Shown: positions 10,746 through 22,531 of the stretch, one piece after another
How the letters are laid out: every line of letters starts with the position of its first letter
Position numbering within the stretch: position 1 is the first letter of the stretch
DNA from: Malaya genurostris
Lineage: Eukaryota > Arthropoda > Insecta > Diptera > Culicidae
NCBI RefSeq assembly: GCF_030247185.1
Contig: NC_080572.1
Location: 32,410,971-32,474,970 of the forward strand
DNA length: 64,000 bases
Direction: 5' to 3'
Made by a program: the position numbers and the translations under genes
The notes under the pieces: generated by a model
Database searches by the model: none
The model's input: the letters and a program-made list of their open reading frames with translations, nothing else
Told to the model about the DNA's origin: nothing

Positions 10746-13700
10746 GACAAGGTGATAAGTGTGCATAATATCAATTTCTAGTGTATGCTTTATTTATGAC
10801 ATTATATAAAGAATTGCTTTCGAATTGGTCAGTAAATTCATCTAGTTTACAGCGTTTGTTAGTTGATGACCAAACATTCATTTCGACTATTCCTATCTTC
10901 GACATCTAGTTGCGGATCCATCCGAAATAATCTTCGAAGGATTCCGAAGAATAACTCACAACGATTTCTCAGAGGTTGCTGGGAGGACATCCACCAGATA
11001 ATATTGAATTAAATGGAGAGTTATTTTGAAATAATGATTATTAGTTGAGAAGTTTAGTTGTGGGTCATAGGATTCATATAAAAAATTCAACAGTAATTGT
11101 TGACCAAACTTAAAGAAAATCTAAAAATACTTTAATTTAAAAAAGAAACATTAAATAAATTAGATAACTTATAAAACAAAAAATAAGCGCATAGGGTGAT
11201 GGAAAACAATATATCAAACCGATGTCTTCAGGCTAGTTGGGTACCGAGAAAAAAATTAAATCATTCTTTTCTCCTTGTAGTAGTTTGGAGTGTTACACAT
11301 AACCTAGCTAAACATCTACTATACGTTATGAGGAGTGAAATAATCAATCAAATGAATTATTTGTCGTTTATTTATTCAACATATCGTACAAGCAGTGAGG
11401 CAGATTCATCTACATTATCAACATTGTAATTTTGTCAGATTTTCGAAATGCTTTTAATCAAGTCTTGAAAGGCGTAAAATACAATTGGAAAAAAAGCTAA
11501 AAAGAAATATTATTTCGAAAAGTTAAGAATAAATATTGTATGTTTAATGTTTAATGATAGTTTAGTTATAAAGAACAACCTTATTTTCAACATAAAAGAA
11601 AAAAAAGGGTTGTATGCAAGACACGACCGAGCGCAATTGCATTAAAAATGAAATAATTCTAAAGTTCCCATAATAAATACAAAAATAAATATGATGGTGG
11701 ATGCACTAAACTTTGACAAATTACAAATTAACTCTTATTTAAGTGCTTATATTTGTTGCGGATGATAAACTTGACAATTAGATTTTCCCAGAATAATTGA
11801 TTCTATTCTATTCTGATGCCTTCCACGTATTTTCAGATTGTATATGTTTTGAAAAATATCCTTTAAATGGAAGTCAATTATGATGATTTCAAATTTACTT
11901 AAAAGATCAATTTTGAATACGAATAACCTCAAGATAACATGAAAAAAGAAATGATTTCATATCACAATAATAATTTTCAAGAAAGAGAACGATCAGACTG
12001 ATTAGTTTAAAAAAAACAGCGCTTCAAGAGAAGTTTTTACATATTACACAACCGTGATTCAATAAACTCAGTAATAGTGTAATTATGCTGAGAGATTGTT
12101 CATTGTGTTTAGCCACATCTTATGAAAAAAAATATCTATGATTTTTATCATAACACAACTTTATACAGAATTCATTTGCGCGCCACCGTTTTGTTCGTAT
12201 TTAAATGGAGATTTCAGTATGCACACGATCCGTTGTTAATTTACCCATTTTAAGCGTACAATGTTGAAGTTTTCGAATCCATAAAATGAGGCAATCACCG
12301 AGATACAAGCGCCTAAAATTAAGCCCGAAAAATCAATCGCCGATAATTCTAAATTTGCCTGCTAGTTTCCGGAGAATTAGAATAAAATCCTACTATACGA
12401 TACTGAAAACACCGCACACATACAAAAGCGACTATCCAGCGAACGAATGGATGTGACTCAAACACCTTCACCGGCCTACGAGGAATGTTCGCTCACAGCG
12501 AGAGGATGACATCATTGACGCTCTGTGATTGGCTCGTGAAAACATTGGTCAATTCAAACCAATTTTTCAATGGTATTGGTATTGGTAAATACTTAAACTT
12601 TTGAAGTAAACGACGTTTTCCCAAAAGTTTAAGTTAAATGTTTCCGAATAGATTGGTTGTTAAATAATATAAATCCATCAACAAATGACTGAGTTAAAAG
12701 CGTACAAAATTATGACAGAAAAAGGAAAGCTTTGCATTTTTTAAATTTACACCCACCCACGTACAGCGAAGAGTAAGGCATTTTTAATGTCAAAATTTAA
12801 ATAATAGAATGACTTACAATTGTGGCCTTTTACGACTTGGAGACAGGAACCTAGCGGATCTATTATTGTTTGATTTTTTATGACCAGATTCCACACGGCG
12901 AAGAAACGTAATAAGTATTGTAAATCTCTTAGTATAACGCAGTTCTTCGATCCTTCGAAGCAATGATAGAACACTTTAACACTCATCAGGGCATAATTAA
13001 TAATCTCATAATAATAACACGATAATAGTTTAGATGTGTATTTTTCGATTTATTGTATCGAACTAACATTTCTTCACGATTCTAATAGAGTTGCATTTGG
13101 AGTTTTCAGACTTCGGTATCGTTTAGCATGACGAGATCAAATAAAATAACACTTTTAGGCTTCAATTAGTTCTTATCAGAAACGGATTAGCAGTCTTCAA
13201 TACTAATGCTAAATCACGAGTATTAGGGAAGAGATTCCAACTGCATTCAGTTCCCAAAGTTTGAATAAATTTAACTTCTTTGTGTTAAATTATACCAGTG
13301 TGAAACTTGTAGAACAAATTTTCCTCCACTAAATCAATGAACTAGTCGTTAGCCTTTCCCCACCAATCATCCCCAAATAAATTAATAACCTTCAATGTTC
13401 TGCCACAAAAAAAAACTTGCCCTAGTACCGATACCAAAAGCTTTCCTCCTACCACCACACCTTCTCGATAGCGGCACTGGTTCATCATTGACCAACACCT
13501 AATTGAATCATTGGCCTCGCGTGGTCTTCCTCACGAAATTCAACGCTAATATTAGCAGCAGCAGCATTGGCTTTAGCATTATCGGTTCAGCTGATTGACA
13601 TGGCAATTTTTCAAATCACTCCCCGGCACGAGTCCGAGCTGTAGGTGCCACCGTGCGTTGGTCGAGAGCACAAAGTGCCACGACACAGTTCTCAATTGCT

Positions 13701-15310
13701 TCATTTGCGGCGGGTTAAAACAAAGCAATCGGTCGAAAACCCCAACCACCAACCACTTGGCCGAAGAGCCATATCAGCTCGTTTATGGCGCGGGCTTGTC
13801 CTCTACCGCTTCACTATTCATTGCTTCGTCGTCACTGTCGGTGCTAAACGGTTACTGGCTAGCTGACGGCACGGTCCGAGGAGAGGGAACTGGGAAGTAC
13901 TGATGACAGTGGAGAAAATCGCGCATTTATGAGTCAGGTCGTAAATACCTTCGACCGTTTCGTTCAGGTGAGACCCACGCGACTCGCCCGTCATGAAAGG
14001 TGCAAAGTGACTACTAACTGCGGAGAAGAAAAGAACACTTCAAGCAACAAATCCGTAACGAACCGAACCGCTTATGCATGTTTTATGCACAGATTGTGCA
14101 AACACGTGCAACATCGATTTGACACATCATCAACGTCATGATTCCTTACCACCAGACGAACGTCAAGGTTTGCCTGATCGTTTGATCTTGCAAAGATATT
14201 AGCAATAACGAGGTCATAGACTGGCGGTCTCCTCGACCGCTAGGATAAAAAAATTATTGCCATCAGGCGGCATTAGCAACAACATCGGAAAAGATAGCTC
14301 ATTAATTTTGTAAAGCTTCCCACCATCGAAGCCAGTCTCAACAGCACACTCCCCCAGTAAAATATAGAGCCAACCATTTATATAGAAGAGATTTTACCAC
14401 TTCTTCGAGCCACTTGATAAGTTCAATTTAGTGTTCGGTTGATGAGTGCCGAGCCAACTGTACTTATCGGAGATTTTGTCTTCATTTCGGAGTTCCCCGA
14501 ACTGTGCCCGGCAGAATGGAATCGGCTAGGCATGCCTACGTAGGTACCAATATATAGACTTGAGACGATGAAGTGTGGGAGTTTTCGAAGCGGTTCGCCC
14601 ACACACGACATATCGTAGCCGCCGTCATTCCAGATACTAATGGTGAAGGTTTCTCTTCTTCCACTATCATACCGTTCGTTCAAGGTAATGCCTTCAGGCC
14701 CGAAGCAAAGTTTCATTCATAATTTTTCTGACTGGATGGAGTTTGGTCATCATCGTCGCAAAGCCGGTTCTCGTGGTGGCTTGTGCGCAAATACCGACAG
14801 GTTTTGCAGAGAAAAAACTGTTCGGAATTTAATTCGACTAGGAAAATCTCATTTTGGGGATTACTGAATTGATATGCAATGATTAGTAACATTCTAGTTG
14901 TATCATAACTTGGTTGATATCATTTTTTTTCCTGTGTTCAGATCGGCAACTTGCTTACAGTTCCTCAATGTTAACTACTGTAATCTTTTTCAGAAATTTT
15001 CCTCGTTATTCACTACTCTTTGCAGTCAATTTTCAACATGCAAGGTATTTTTGATAGAGTTTGACTAATTTAATATTTGAACGATACATTTATTTTACTG
15101 TAGCGCCCCTAGTTTTCGGATCTGGAATGTTTTGACAGCCGTATGGCTATGTATACTGGAAAAAAATCGTATGAGTGTCTGAAAGAAACATAGTTTGAGC
15201 TATTGAAACATAAAATTAAAAAACATCATTACACTCTTTTGTCACCTTTGAATTTTACTGTTACGTTTAAAGACTTTCTCTAGGTATAACAAATAGGTAG
15301 ATATTTATTC
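10746..15310. other. Unassigned DNA
   Basis: 10.7-13.3 kb is AT-rich without recognisable genes. 13.4-14.9 kb is CpG-richer, with stretches such as ATTAGCAGCAGCAGCATTGG and open frames on both strands, none with a known motif. 14.9-15.3 kb is AT-rich again. No mobile element with clear ends was found. Confidence 0.35.
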
Positions 15311-15431
15311 TTTTTTTTGTTTGTACTATAGAGGATTTAATATTAAGGTCACCAGCCTCTTCGGGTCAGAAAATTTTTTGGCCTATGTGCGGGGTTGGGA
15401 ATCGAACCCAATATACACTATATCCGTCCCC
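15311..15431 (-). mobile_element. tRNA-derived SINE with internal deletion
   Basis: On the minus strand: GGGGACGGATATAG (head), a B box GGGTTCGATTCCC (complement of about 15396-15408), CCCCGCACATAGG, an imperfect hairpin ending TCTGACCCGAAGAGGC, then GGTGACCTTAATATTAAATCC and an A/C-rich tail. Compared with the copy at 63888, roughly 25 bases between the A and B boxes are missing, so the A box is lost. Such SINEs are transcribed by RNA polymerase III and mobilised by LINE enzymes. Confidence 0.75.
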
Positions 15432-16149
15432 AGCTATTTTTTGTTTTTTTGTGTAATGTTACTACGAATGGCAAGAAATTTTAAGTAACTGGAATTTAAG
15501 AAATTTAAAAAAACACTCCCCATCCCTTTGCAAATAATAATCTCTGTACTGTAACCGTTAAATACTTTAATTAAAATGTGACTTTAGCTGACTAAATCTA
15601 CTAACGGCTCCAGCTAAAAATTAGTGATTATAAAACAGTTTGCAGTAAATTATTCCAACACACCACTGATCTGAAATCACGATTTTGCAAGAAATTAAAA
15701 ATTAAAAATATCCTAATAAAAATGGTTTCTTCAACTTTGACACTTAATATTTTTCAGAAGTTTGTGAACCTAATCTAAAACCAGAATGAGTTATGTTTGA
15801 ATTGATTTTGTCAATTGACATATGTTCATTAGAGTAGATTTTTTCCGAACAAACATTACAGCTGTAAATTTTTTTAACCTTCTTATTGGAAATACGTTCA
15901 GAAACAAGAATATTGTGTCACATCATACAAAAAAAGAGCATTTTTCAATCACATAATTGTTCAGAAAACATTTATAAATACAGTTCAAGAATAATGTTTG
16001 CTACTAGTGTCATGGGAATGAAATAAAAAGATTGAGTATTTAAAATGAAAGTCGTTCATTCCAATTTAGAAAAAATAACGAAAAAGTTATACCGTGGTTC
16101 TAATAATATTTTGAATACCACTCATCATATTTTGGTCACTTTGGGCTAG
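15432..16149. other. AT-rich DNA beside a transposase relic
   Basis: No open gene. Because the relic just to the right reads leftward, part of this stretch may be the 3' half of the same decayed element, but no inverted-repeat end could be placed. Confidence 0.35.
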
Positions 16150-16435
16150 CCTGAGACCATTTTTCTCGGTCATCTTTCTATCCATTTTTGTCGCACCCCG
16201 AGTCATTTTTCCATTCCTCTTCAACTTCTGTATAACAATTGCTCAATATTTCTCAATTGGGCAGAATTCGTGGGCAGTTCAGGGGATTGATGTCCTTTTC
16301 GAAAAAATCAACCAAGTTGCCTCGATACTACTGTAGCACCCGTCCGCTGTATTGCCAGCATGCCAAATAAGGCCAAAACTTTACAGACCAATAGTACGGA
16401 TGAAAGCAGAATTGTTTGTCATGGTTGTTACGGAA
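16150..16435 (-). pseudogene. Tc1/mariner-superfamily transposase relic
   Basis: Translating the minus strand from about 16435 gives FWPYLA, then after a stop YRGNLVDFFEKDINPLNCPR, then ILPN followed by a stop and an E. This lines up with the widespread mosquito transposase block of the form FWPDLA...YR.N.V....K..NPPNCP..RPIEKYW, of the DDE/D type I associate with ITmD37E-like families. The second catalytic Asp is replaced by Tyr, the RPIE motif that carries the last acidic residue is disrupted, and several stops and frameshifts are present. It is a dead relic, and no terminal repeats were located. Confidence 0.6.
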
Positions 16436-16544
16436 ATCTGAGGTTTTGTCCACCGTATCAAACACATTGATAGATTATAAGCTTTTTTGCAAATTTGTCG
16501 GTAAAAATGAATTCCAAACTTGTCAAAGGCATCACTTTGAAAAT

Positions 16545-18403
16545 TTTTACCTTTTTTTATAAATATAAAAAACAGGTATAGAAAACTTTAGAAAAATTTT
16601 CCGAGGCCATGTCATATACCAATCGATTCAGCTCGACGAACTGAACAAATGTCCGTGTGTGTGCGTGTGTGTGTGTGTCTGTATGTGTGTTGTCAACTAA
16701 GAGGTCGAGATCTCATAGATGGCGATTTTGATCAAACTAGTCGCAAATGAAAGGTCTTCCCGTCACCCAGAACGCTATTAAATGGTTGTGAGATCGGATG
16801 TTTACTTTTTGAGTTATACAAAGTTTTATGTCAGTTTATTTCCAGTTTTTTGACAGTATCTGTCACATTTGACCTTGAAAACAGAATATGTTTTCAGACT
16901 TGGATTCCGCACGGTAATAGCTATCCAACAAGCCATAGATTGTTCAAATCCGTGCATTTTTAACGGAGATATCGATATTTTGGTGTAAGCGACTTTTTCC
17001 CCTATTCCACAAGTAGAAGTTTTGAGCGCTGTATGAAAAAGAATTGCTTGGGAGCAACGTGAAACTCGATTTTTTATACTGTTACATACAATTGTTTCTA
17101 AGTACCAAAAAGACTGTGTACAGCATCCTTTTTCATTACAATTTGCCTCGGACAGATTTTAACACGGTTCGTTTTTGGCAACATAATCGTTCGAATATGT
17201 CATATGTAAACCAGAAGGTATCAGCATTTTCGAGTTAGAAGTAATTCCAAAATTTCATTGATTCAAACTACTTACAGCAATAAATGCTGGAAGAACATGA
17301 CTTCTATATACCATACGACTCAGTTCGTCGAGATCAGCAAATGCGTGTGTGACAAAAAATTTCACTCAATTTTCTCGGAGATGGCTAAACCGTTTTCTAA
17401 AAAACTTAGATTCATATGAAAATTAGTATACTCCCAAACAAGGTTCCTGAATTACTTTTGGATCTGACTTCTGATTGCGGAAACACAGGATGATATGTGA
17501 AACGAAATTAAAATAATGCAATTCATTTTTCTCGTAGATGGCTGAACCGATCTAAGATTCAAATGAAATCTAAGAATCATCTATGATTGAAATGAGAGGT
17601 CTTGAAATACTATAAAACATCTTATTTTCTAGTCAGATCCGACTTCTGGTTTAGGAGATACAGGGTGATTAGTATAAAAATGTCCATCAGGTCTATCGGG
17701 TTTGTAGATTTAGATAGTCGGGTTCGCAGATTTGGATAGTCGATGAACAAATAAATTTATTTCATTTTAAGCGGTATTGGTTTTTGGATTCGGAATGTAC
17801 CCCCAAATTTTAATTCGCACTACAATGTCTCAAAGATGTCTACGCACTACCCAGGTGAATTTAACTGATTTCGGCTAAACCGATTTTAAAATTCCGGTAC
17901 CAGTATCGAATCGTTTCTCAAAGCTTAATCATTTTCTCAAAGGCCAAATCGAACAAAAAAAAAGAAAAACTTAAGACTTATTGTCCCATACAAAATTGGT
18001 GAATTTTATCCGATTCTGGAATTACAGATGATGAGTTTTTAAAATTCATACCAATATAGAAGATGTAAATTGTTTGGCGTAGACTAGTTATGCTAGTTCC
18101 TGAATTCCGGCTCTGGAAGTACCATAAATAATGATGAAAAACTCTAAAGTGGAACTTACTTCGACATCTCCTAGAATGTTCAATCGATTGTCACACGTTA
18201 AGATTGAAATTCTATACGATTTGCAGTTTCGACATTACAGGGTAATGAGTGATTAAAATCTCAATTTGCCGTTTAAAACGACGATAATTAAAATAATGTC
18301 ATGAGAACTAAAACACCCAAAGAATATCCATGCAAAAAACATATGCGGAGTGATAAAAAAAGGTATCATCTCACTGCTAGGTGGATTAATCACGTTTTTT
18401 TTG
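16545..18403 (-). repeat. F2 modular repeat, copy A
   Basis: A non-coding repeat of about 1.9 kb shared with 35535-37487 and 54605-56548. In its own orientation (minus strand here) it starts AAACGTGATTAATCCACC and TAGCAGTGAGATGATACC followed by TTTTTTTATCA. It ends with the palindromic ACCTTTTTTTATAAATATAAAAAACAGGT-type hairpin (16549-16577 on the plus strand). Internally, phrases such as GATGGCTGAACCGATCTAAG recur about 157 bp apart (17372 and 17529). The GT tract is short and interrupted in this copy (about 16656-16690). The (TA)n-rich hairpin and matching left motif are discussed in the findings. Confidence 0.75.
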
Positions 18404-18966
18404 GATATATTTTGCTCGGGATGTTGCTCATAATCTATCCTCACGAACGTTCCGTCGTCCATGAGGGTGCATTTCCGGGCTCGCCTTTTTACTAATATAT
18501 CTTGGCGATATCAAAATCCGACTGCCCCAAATCTAATTGTTTTCAACACCCTCAAATACAGTTCCCAGAAAAGTTCAATAAAAATGTACACGTTTTGATA
18601 TGAACACAACTGATGCCAAACTGAATTGACTCAGTGTGATCCATTTAACTGTCACATGAAGGCGCGTATACAAAGTCGATCAATGGATCGAAATAATCAC
18701 TGATTTATAGGATATTTAAGCTGTCCGGATTAACCGCGGTCTCGTCTATTGATTAAACTAATATATATGTTGTTTTTTACATAATCATTGAAGTAAACAA
18801 AATTAATGTTTCCGAATGGTGTCAGTTTCATGTTGTAATTTATAAACGGCCATTGAACATCATTTATGCCCATTAAGGTCTTGCTGTTTCATGCAAGTGA
18901 AAGTATACAACACAATAATAATAATTATATTCAAAACAAGTTTTCATTGTGATGAATAGTTATTTA
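18404..18966. other. Unassigned AT-rich spacer
   Basis: Sequence between the F2 repeat and the Helitron. No gene or repeat end is seen. Confidence 0.4.
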
Positions 18967-20366
18967 TCTATATATATATATATATATATAAAAATGCAGA
19001 GATCATTCTTTGTAATCGCATCACGTAAGAACGGATGGACGGATTGAGATGCTTTTTTTTCGTTTGATCAGTTTTTACCCCCACCGGGTTCGTACATCAA
19101 AAAAATTAGGAAAACTTACCGGAAAAGTGGGAAAAACCAATAAAGTTATTTTGTATGGACAATGGAATTTTCCACTGAAAAAGTCGCCAATGATTGTTAG
19201 ATCTACAATTGATGTTTGGCGCGCAAGGAGATGCTCAGTATTTCGCCGTTGAAGAAAAGAATACTAGATCTTTGGAAAATCGTTTGGCGCGCAACGAGTA
19301 GATTTGGGTGGAGATTTTACATGCATGATTGATTCGTCATTTGGAAACACGTGCTTAATAGGGTATCAAAATCATTACTTGTCAAATGACTGTTTTAGCT
19401 ATACCGTAAACAGAAACACAAGTTCTAATGTCATTTACCAGTAGATGTAGTTAGATGAATTATGTTGGCCATCGTGGGCGTGAGTTGAACAAATCAAATT
19501 ATTTAACGATTTTTTTTACGTATCAATGATAGGATTCTGCTGTTGAAATAATGAGTTCAGATGAAACTATTTTCCTTGTATTTAGCATGCTGACGTTTGT
19601 TCAGCCGATTCGAGTGAGTTTTCAAGAGTGGTTTACTTCAAAACGGATGGTATTCATGACATTTGTAAGCTGCTTAAGCCAAATCATTTCATTTTCCGAA
19701 CTTTGGATTACTTGACGAATTACCATATGCGAAACGTGAATATCATATCTGAAGGAGAAATCGTGGCATGTAAGAACCATTATTTGTGAGATCTGCTGTT
19801 TTATACATTGGCTTTAACGATAAGAAGAATACTGGTATAATCACTCCTCATGTTCACTCCGCTAGAACAGAATATTGATTCTCAGGACTGAATACTAAGC
19901 AAACCGATGTGGTGGCTCGACGAATGAGAGGCCTTTTGATACAATTCTTGAACGAATATAGCGTTCATGTCAAAGTTAATGGATACAATATTTAATAAAA
20001 GGGTAATTTGAACTTTCGAATGTCCAAGTATTTTTCATTTTATCGCTAATTCGTTAATCGAAAATTGATCCTGTCATTATCTTGCTACTAACATTCATCA
20101 AACACGACTAAGTAATATCACTAGCGGTGAAGTAGGCTATGGACAACCGTCCAAAATTAGTTTATTACTTTCGATAATCCCTAAGGATTTGCTATTAAAT
20201 TTTAAACGTCTTCAGTACAAATAAGTCTTAATATTCAATGATAAACAACAATCCCCGAGGGCTGCTTTTTGAAATTTGGGGGGTCAATTTAAAGTAATTA
20301 TCTTGGTCATCTCTTTTTCATCCATCTGTTGATTATATTATTTGTTTATTTAGGAGCAAGGGAAAA

Positions 20367-20408
20367 GCCTGCTGGAGCTGAGATTTTGGTTCTCCTTCTC
20401 CAGCAGGC
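20367..20408 (-). other. 3'-UTR stem-loop of the LINE
   Basis: GCCTGCTGGAG (20367-20377) pairs perfectly with CTCCAGCAGGC (20398-20408) across a 20-nt loop. It lies downstream of the reverse-transcriptase stop on the element's sense strand. Several LINEs carry a 3' stem-loop that their reverse transcriptase recognises; that role here is inferred. Confidence 0.6.
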
Positions 20409-20541
20409 ATAAAACCTTCTAATCTTTTGTATCAACAAATAACATTTGACCAAATGATACATAACGAAATCTTAAATTACCCTTATTAAAACTACAAAGC
20501 TAACTAACAACTATTCATATTGACTAATTATCCTAATAAAA

Positions 20542-21475
20542 CTACCGGGAAAATATTTGGAGAAAACGGGTTTTAATGGCGTTACGAGATAAATTGAAAT
20601 TAAATCCATCAGAGCAAGTATTGAATACGCGACATATACTCGAAAACGGTTCAATGAACCCATAGTTAGTTCTAGCACGAGGAATTCTGAGAAAGGGATT
20701 AAACCGCAAATTACGCCGAAGAATGTCAAAACTTAGCTGTTGTAGGAGATCTGCACTATCAATTCGAGATTGGATGAGGTCAGCGACGAAAACAGCTTTT
20801 TGTGTATCACGGCGGACAGATAGCAAATCGAAGTGTATGTCTACAACGATTTTCGTAGCTTGGAAGATTAAATGGATCTCTCCAGGGCGGGCGACGCAAA
20901 GCAAAACGAATGAACTTGTACTGAACAGTTTCAATGCGTAGCTTATTTGTTTGATAATATGGTGCCCAAACAACAACAGCATACTCGCGAACTAGAGCGC
21001 AATATAACGATTTCAGGCAGTATATGTTATTGAAATTTTTTGAGATGCGAAAGATGAATCCTAGCATCTTTAATGCTTTAGAGAGGGTATATTCTATGTG
21101 ATCTTTGAAACTAAGTTTTGAATCCAATAGCACTCCTAGATTCCTAATTGATGTCTCCCGTTTTAGTACAGCTTGCGAAATAGTGTAATCATACATGATC
21201 GTGGTTCGTTTACGAGAGAAGGAGATAACGAAGCATGTGAAGGCGTTAATAACCATTCTGTTGACGTTGCACCAGTTAGAAAATACATCCAACTGTGACT
21301 GCAAGAAGTTTGAGTCTTTCAGATATTTGATGAGATGAAACAGTTTGAAATCGTCGGCGAATGATAGCTTCATGCATTGCAATGCGAAATTCAGATCATT
21401 TAGATATAGCAGAAATATGAATGGTCCTAGATGGCTTCCCTGAGGAACATCAGAACTCACGATGAATGATGGAGT
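20542..21475 (-). pseudogene. LINE reverse transcriptase (Jockey/CR1-like), C-terminal half, broken
   Basis: The main open frame on the minus strand (21460 down to 20807) begins inside the polymerase domain with VPQGSHLGPFIFLLYLNDL (the PQG motif), followed by LSFADDFKLF (the FADD catalytic motif, about residues 34-43), WCNVNRMVINAFTC and LGVLLDSKLSFKDHI. These are successive palm and thumb motifs of non-LTR reverse transcriptases. Near 20800 the frame shifts and the C-terminal region continues (LLSVRRDTQKAVFVADLIQS...) to a stop at 20542. Upstream of PQG the frame hits a TGA within about 35 bases. Missing N-terminus, frameshift and stop make it inactive. The clade is judged from the style of these motifs only. 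Confidence 0.75.
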
Positions 21476-22057
21476 AACGCAGTCGCCTCACGGTCATACT
21501 GCGAACAGTCAGATATGATTCAACCCAATCCATCATCCCACATGTCAAATCTTTAGTTTGAGAGAGATCTACAATCTCTGTTCAATACACTGACTCGAAG
21601 TATGAGATGGCAAACGGTGCATTTGTTTAGTTTTTGCGTAACAAAAGCATTGAACATATCCACAATAATTCTTGATGATATTTCTTCTTCGGGACGAAGT
21701 TATTGTGTTGAATTTGTCGTAATTCGTTTATTGTAAGCCAAGTAATCAGTAAAATAATGGAAAGAAACATTAACGTTTGGCAACTCTGCTGTTCGAAAAC
21801 ACAAATTTAAAAAAATTATTTCAGGCGAGACGAAGTTCGACGGGTCAGCTAGTGTAATATAAATGTTTTAATTTTGTCTACGTGCAGTGTATCTTAGAAC
21901 AGTTCATGTCAATGTAATAAAAATGCTCAACGCTTATAAATAGCTGCTGGAGTGAATTTACATTTTCTGGATAGTGCATCCCTTTTGGATTCATAAGAGT
22001 AACATACTTGGAAGCGGTATTAGAATTGCTCTTTTAGTGAGCCATTTCGCATGTAAA

Positions 22058-22334
22058 AACTGATGACCCTGCGAACCTTCCGTTTCTCTTGGGCAAAATA
22101 AGACAGTACCTGAACGTCATATTGAATAAAAATTATCAAATCGCTATGGTCTGGGGCTGCTTCTTGCTCCATATCAGACTGGGAGGAGCTTCTTGCTCCA
22201 TATCAGACAATGAAAAAGTCGATAATTTAGCCAAATGTGTTGCTCTTGAGGTTGAAATTTATGAGCGACCGACTACTTTCAACGAATACTATAGCGCGTC
22301 TTACCAACCTGCAGGCTTTTTGGGATTAGGATGA
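22058..22334 (+). pseudogene. LINE RNase H domain fragment
   Basis: The reading PANLPFLLGKIRQYLNVIL...NYQIAMVWG matches the RNase H domain of the LINE at 61420-63060, where the same nucleotides read LNKIKQCLNDIL...NYQNTIVWIP. The following part (NEKVDNLAKCVA) corresponds to NERADILAKRGA there. Between them, 21 bases are duplicated (22159-22179 and 22188-22208, offset 29 bp), replacing the conserved PAHC segment. Only this fragment of the element is present. Confidence 0.7.
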
Positions 22335-22531
22335 TCTGGTTCAGTGAAATAAATAGAGTTTTTTGTATTAAATGACTTAAGCTTTTTACTGTTATAAACA
22401 TACGATATCGATTGAACATTTTTTCCAATTAATCCACAGGAATCTCGTGCTGGTATGGTGACTTTGGAACTTCTTATTTTGAAGTAATGAATTAATGCAT
22501 TATTTTGGACCTCATTGTGTGTTCAATGACC

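Larger units (their letters stand above)
20335..21560 (-). mobile_element. 5'-truncated non-LTR retrotransposon inside the Helitron
   Basis: This contains the reverse-transcriptase pseudogene (20542-21475) and, downstream on the minus strand, about 200 bp of 3' untranslated sequence with a perfect 11-bp stem-loop (20367-20408) and an A/T-rich end (CTAAATAAACAAATAAT). The endonuclease and the first reverse-transcriptase motifs are absent. No clear target duplication was found. Confidence 0.65.
18967..21852 (+). mobile_element. Helitron (non-autonomous), containing a LINE fragment
   Basis: The left end is TC followed by an alternating TA tract and AAAAATGCAGAGATCATTC, with the phrase AAGAACGGATGGACGGATTG that I know from insect Helitrons. 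The right end is CGAAGTTCGACGGGTCAGCTAG. The element is preceded by A and followed by T with no target duplication and no inverted repeats, as rolling-circle Helitrons require (5' TC, 3' CTRR, A/T target). No RepHel gene is seen. About 1.2 kb of its 2.9 kb is a LINE fragment in the opposite orientation (20335-21560), either inserted later or carried along. If the left and right ends belong to two different Helitrons, the intervening DNA need not be one element. Confidence 0.65.
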
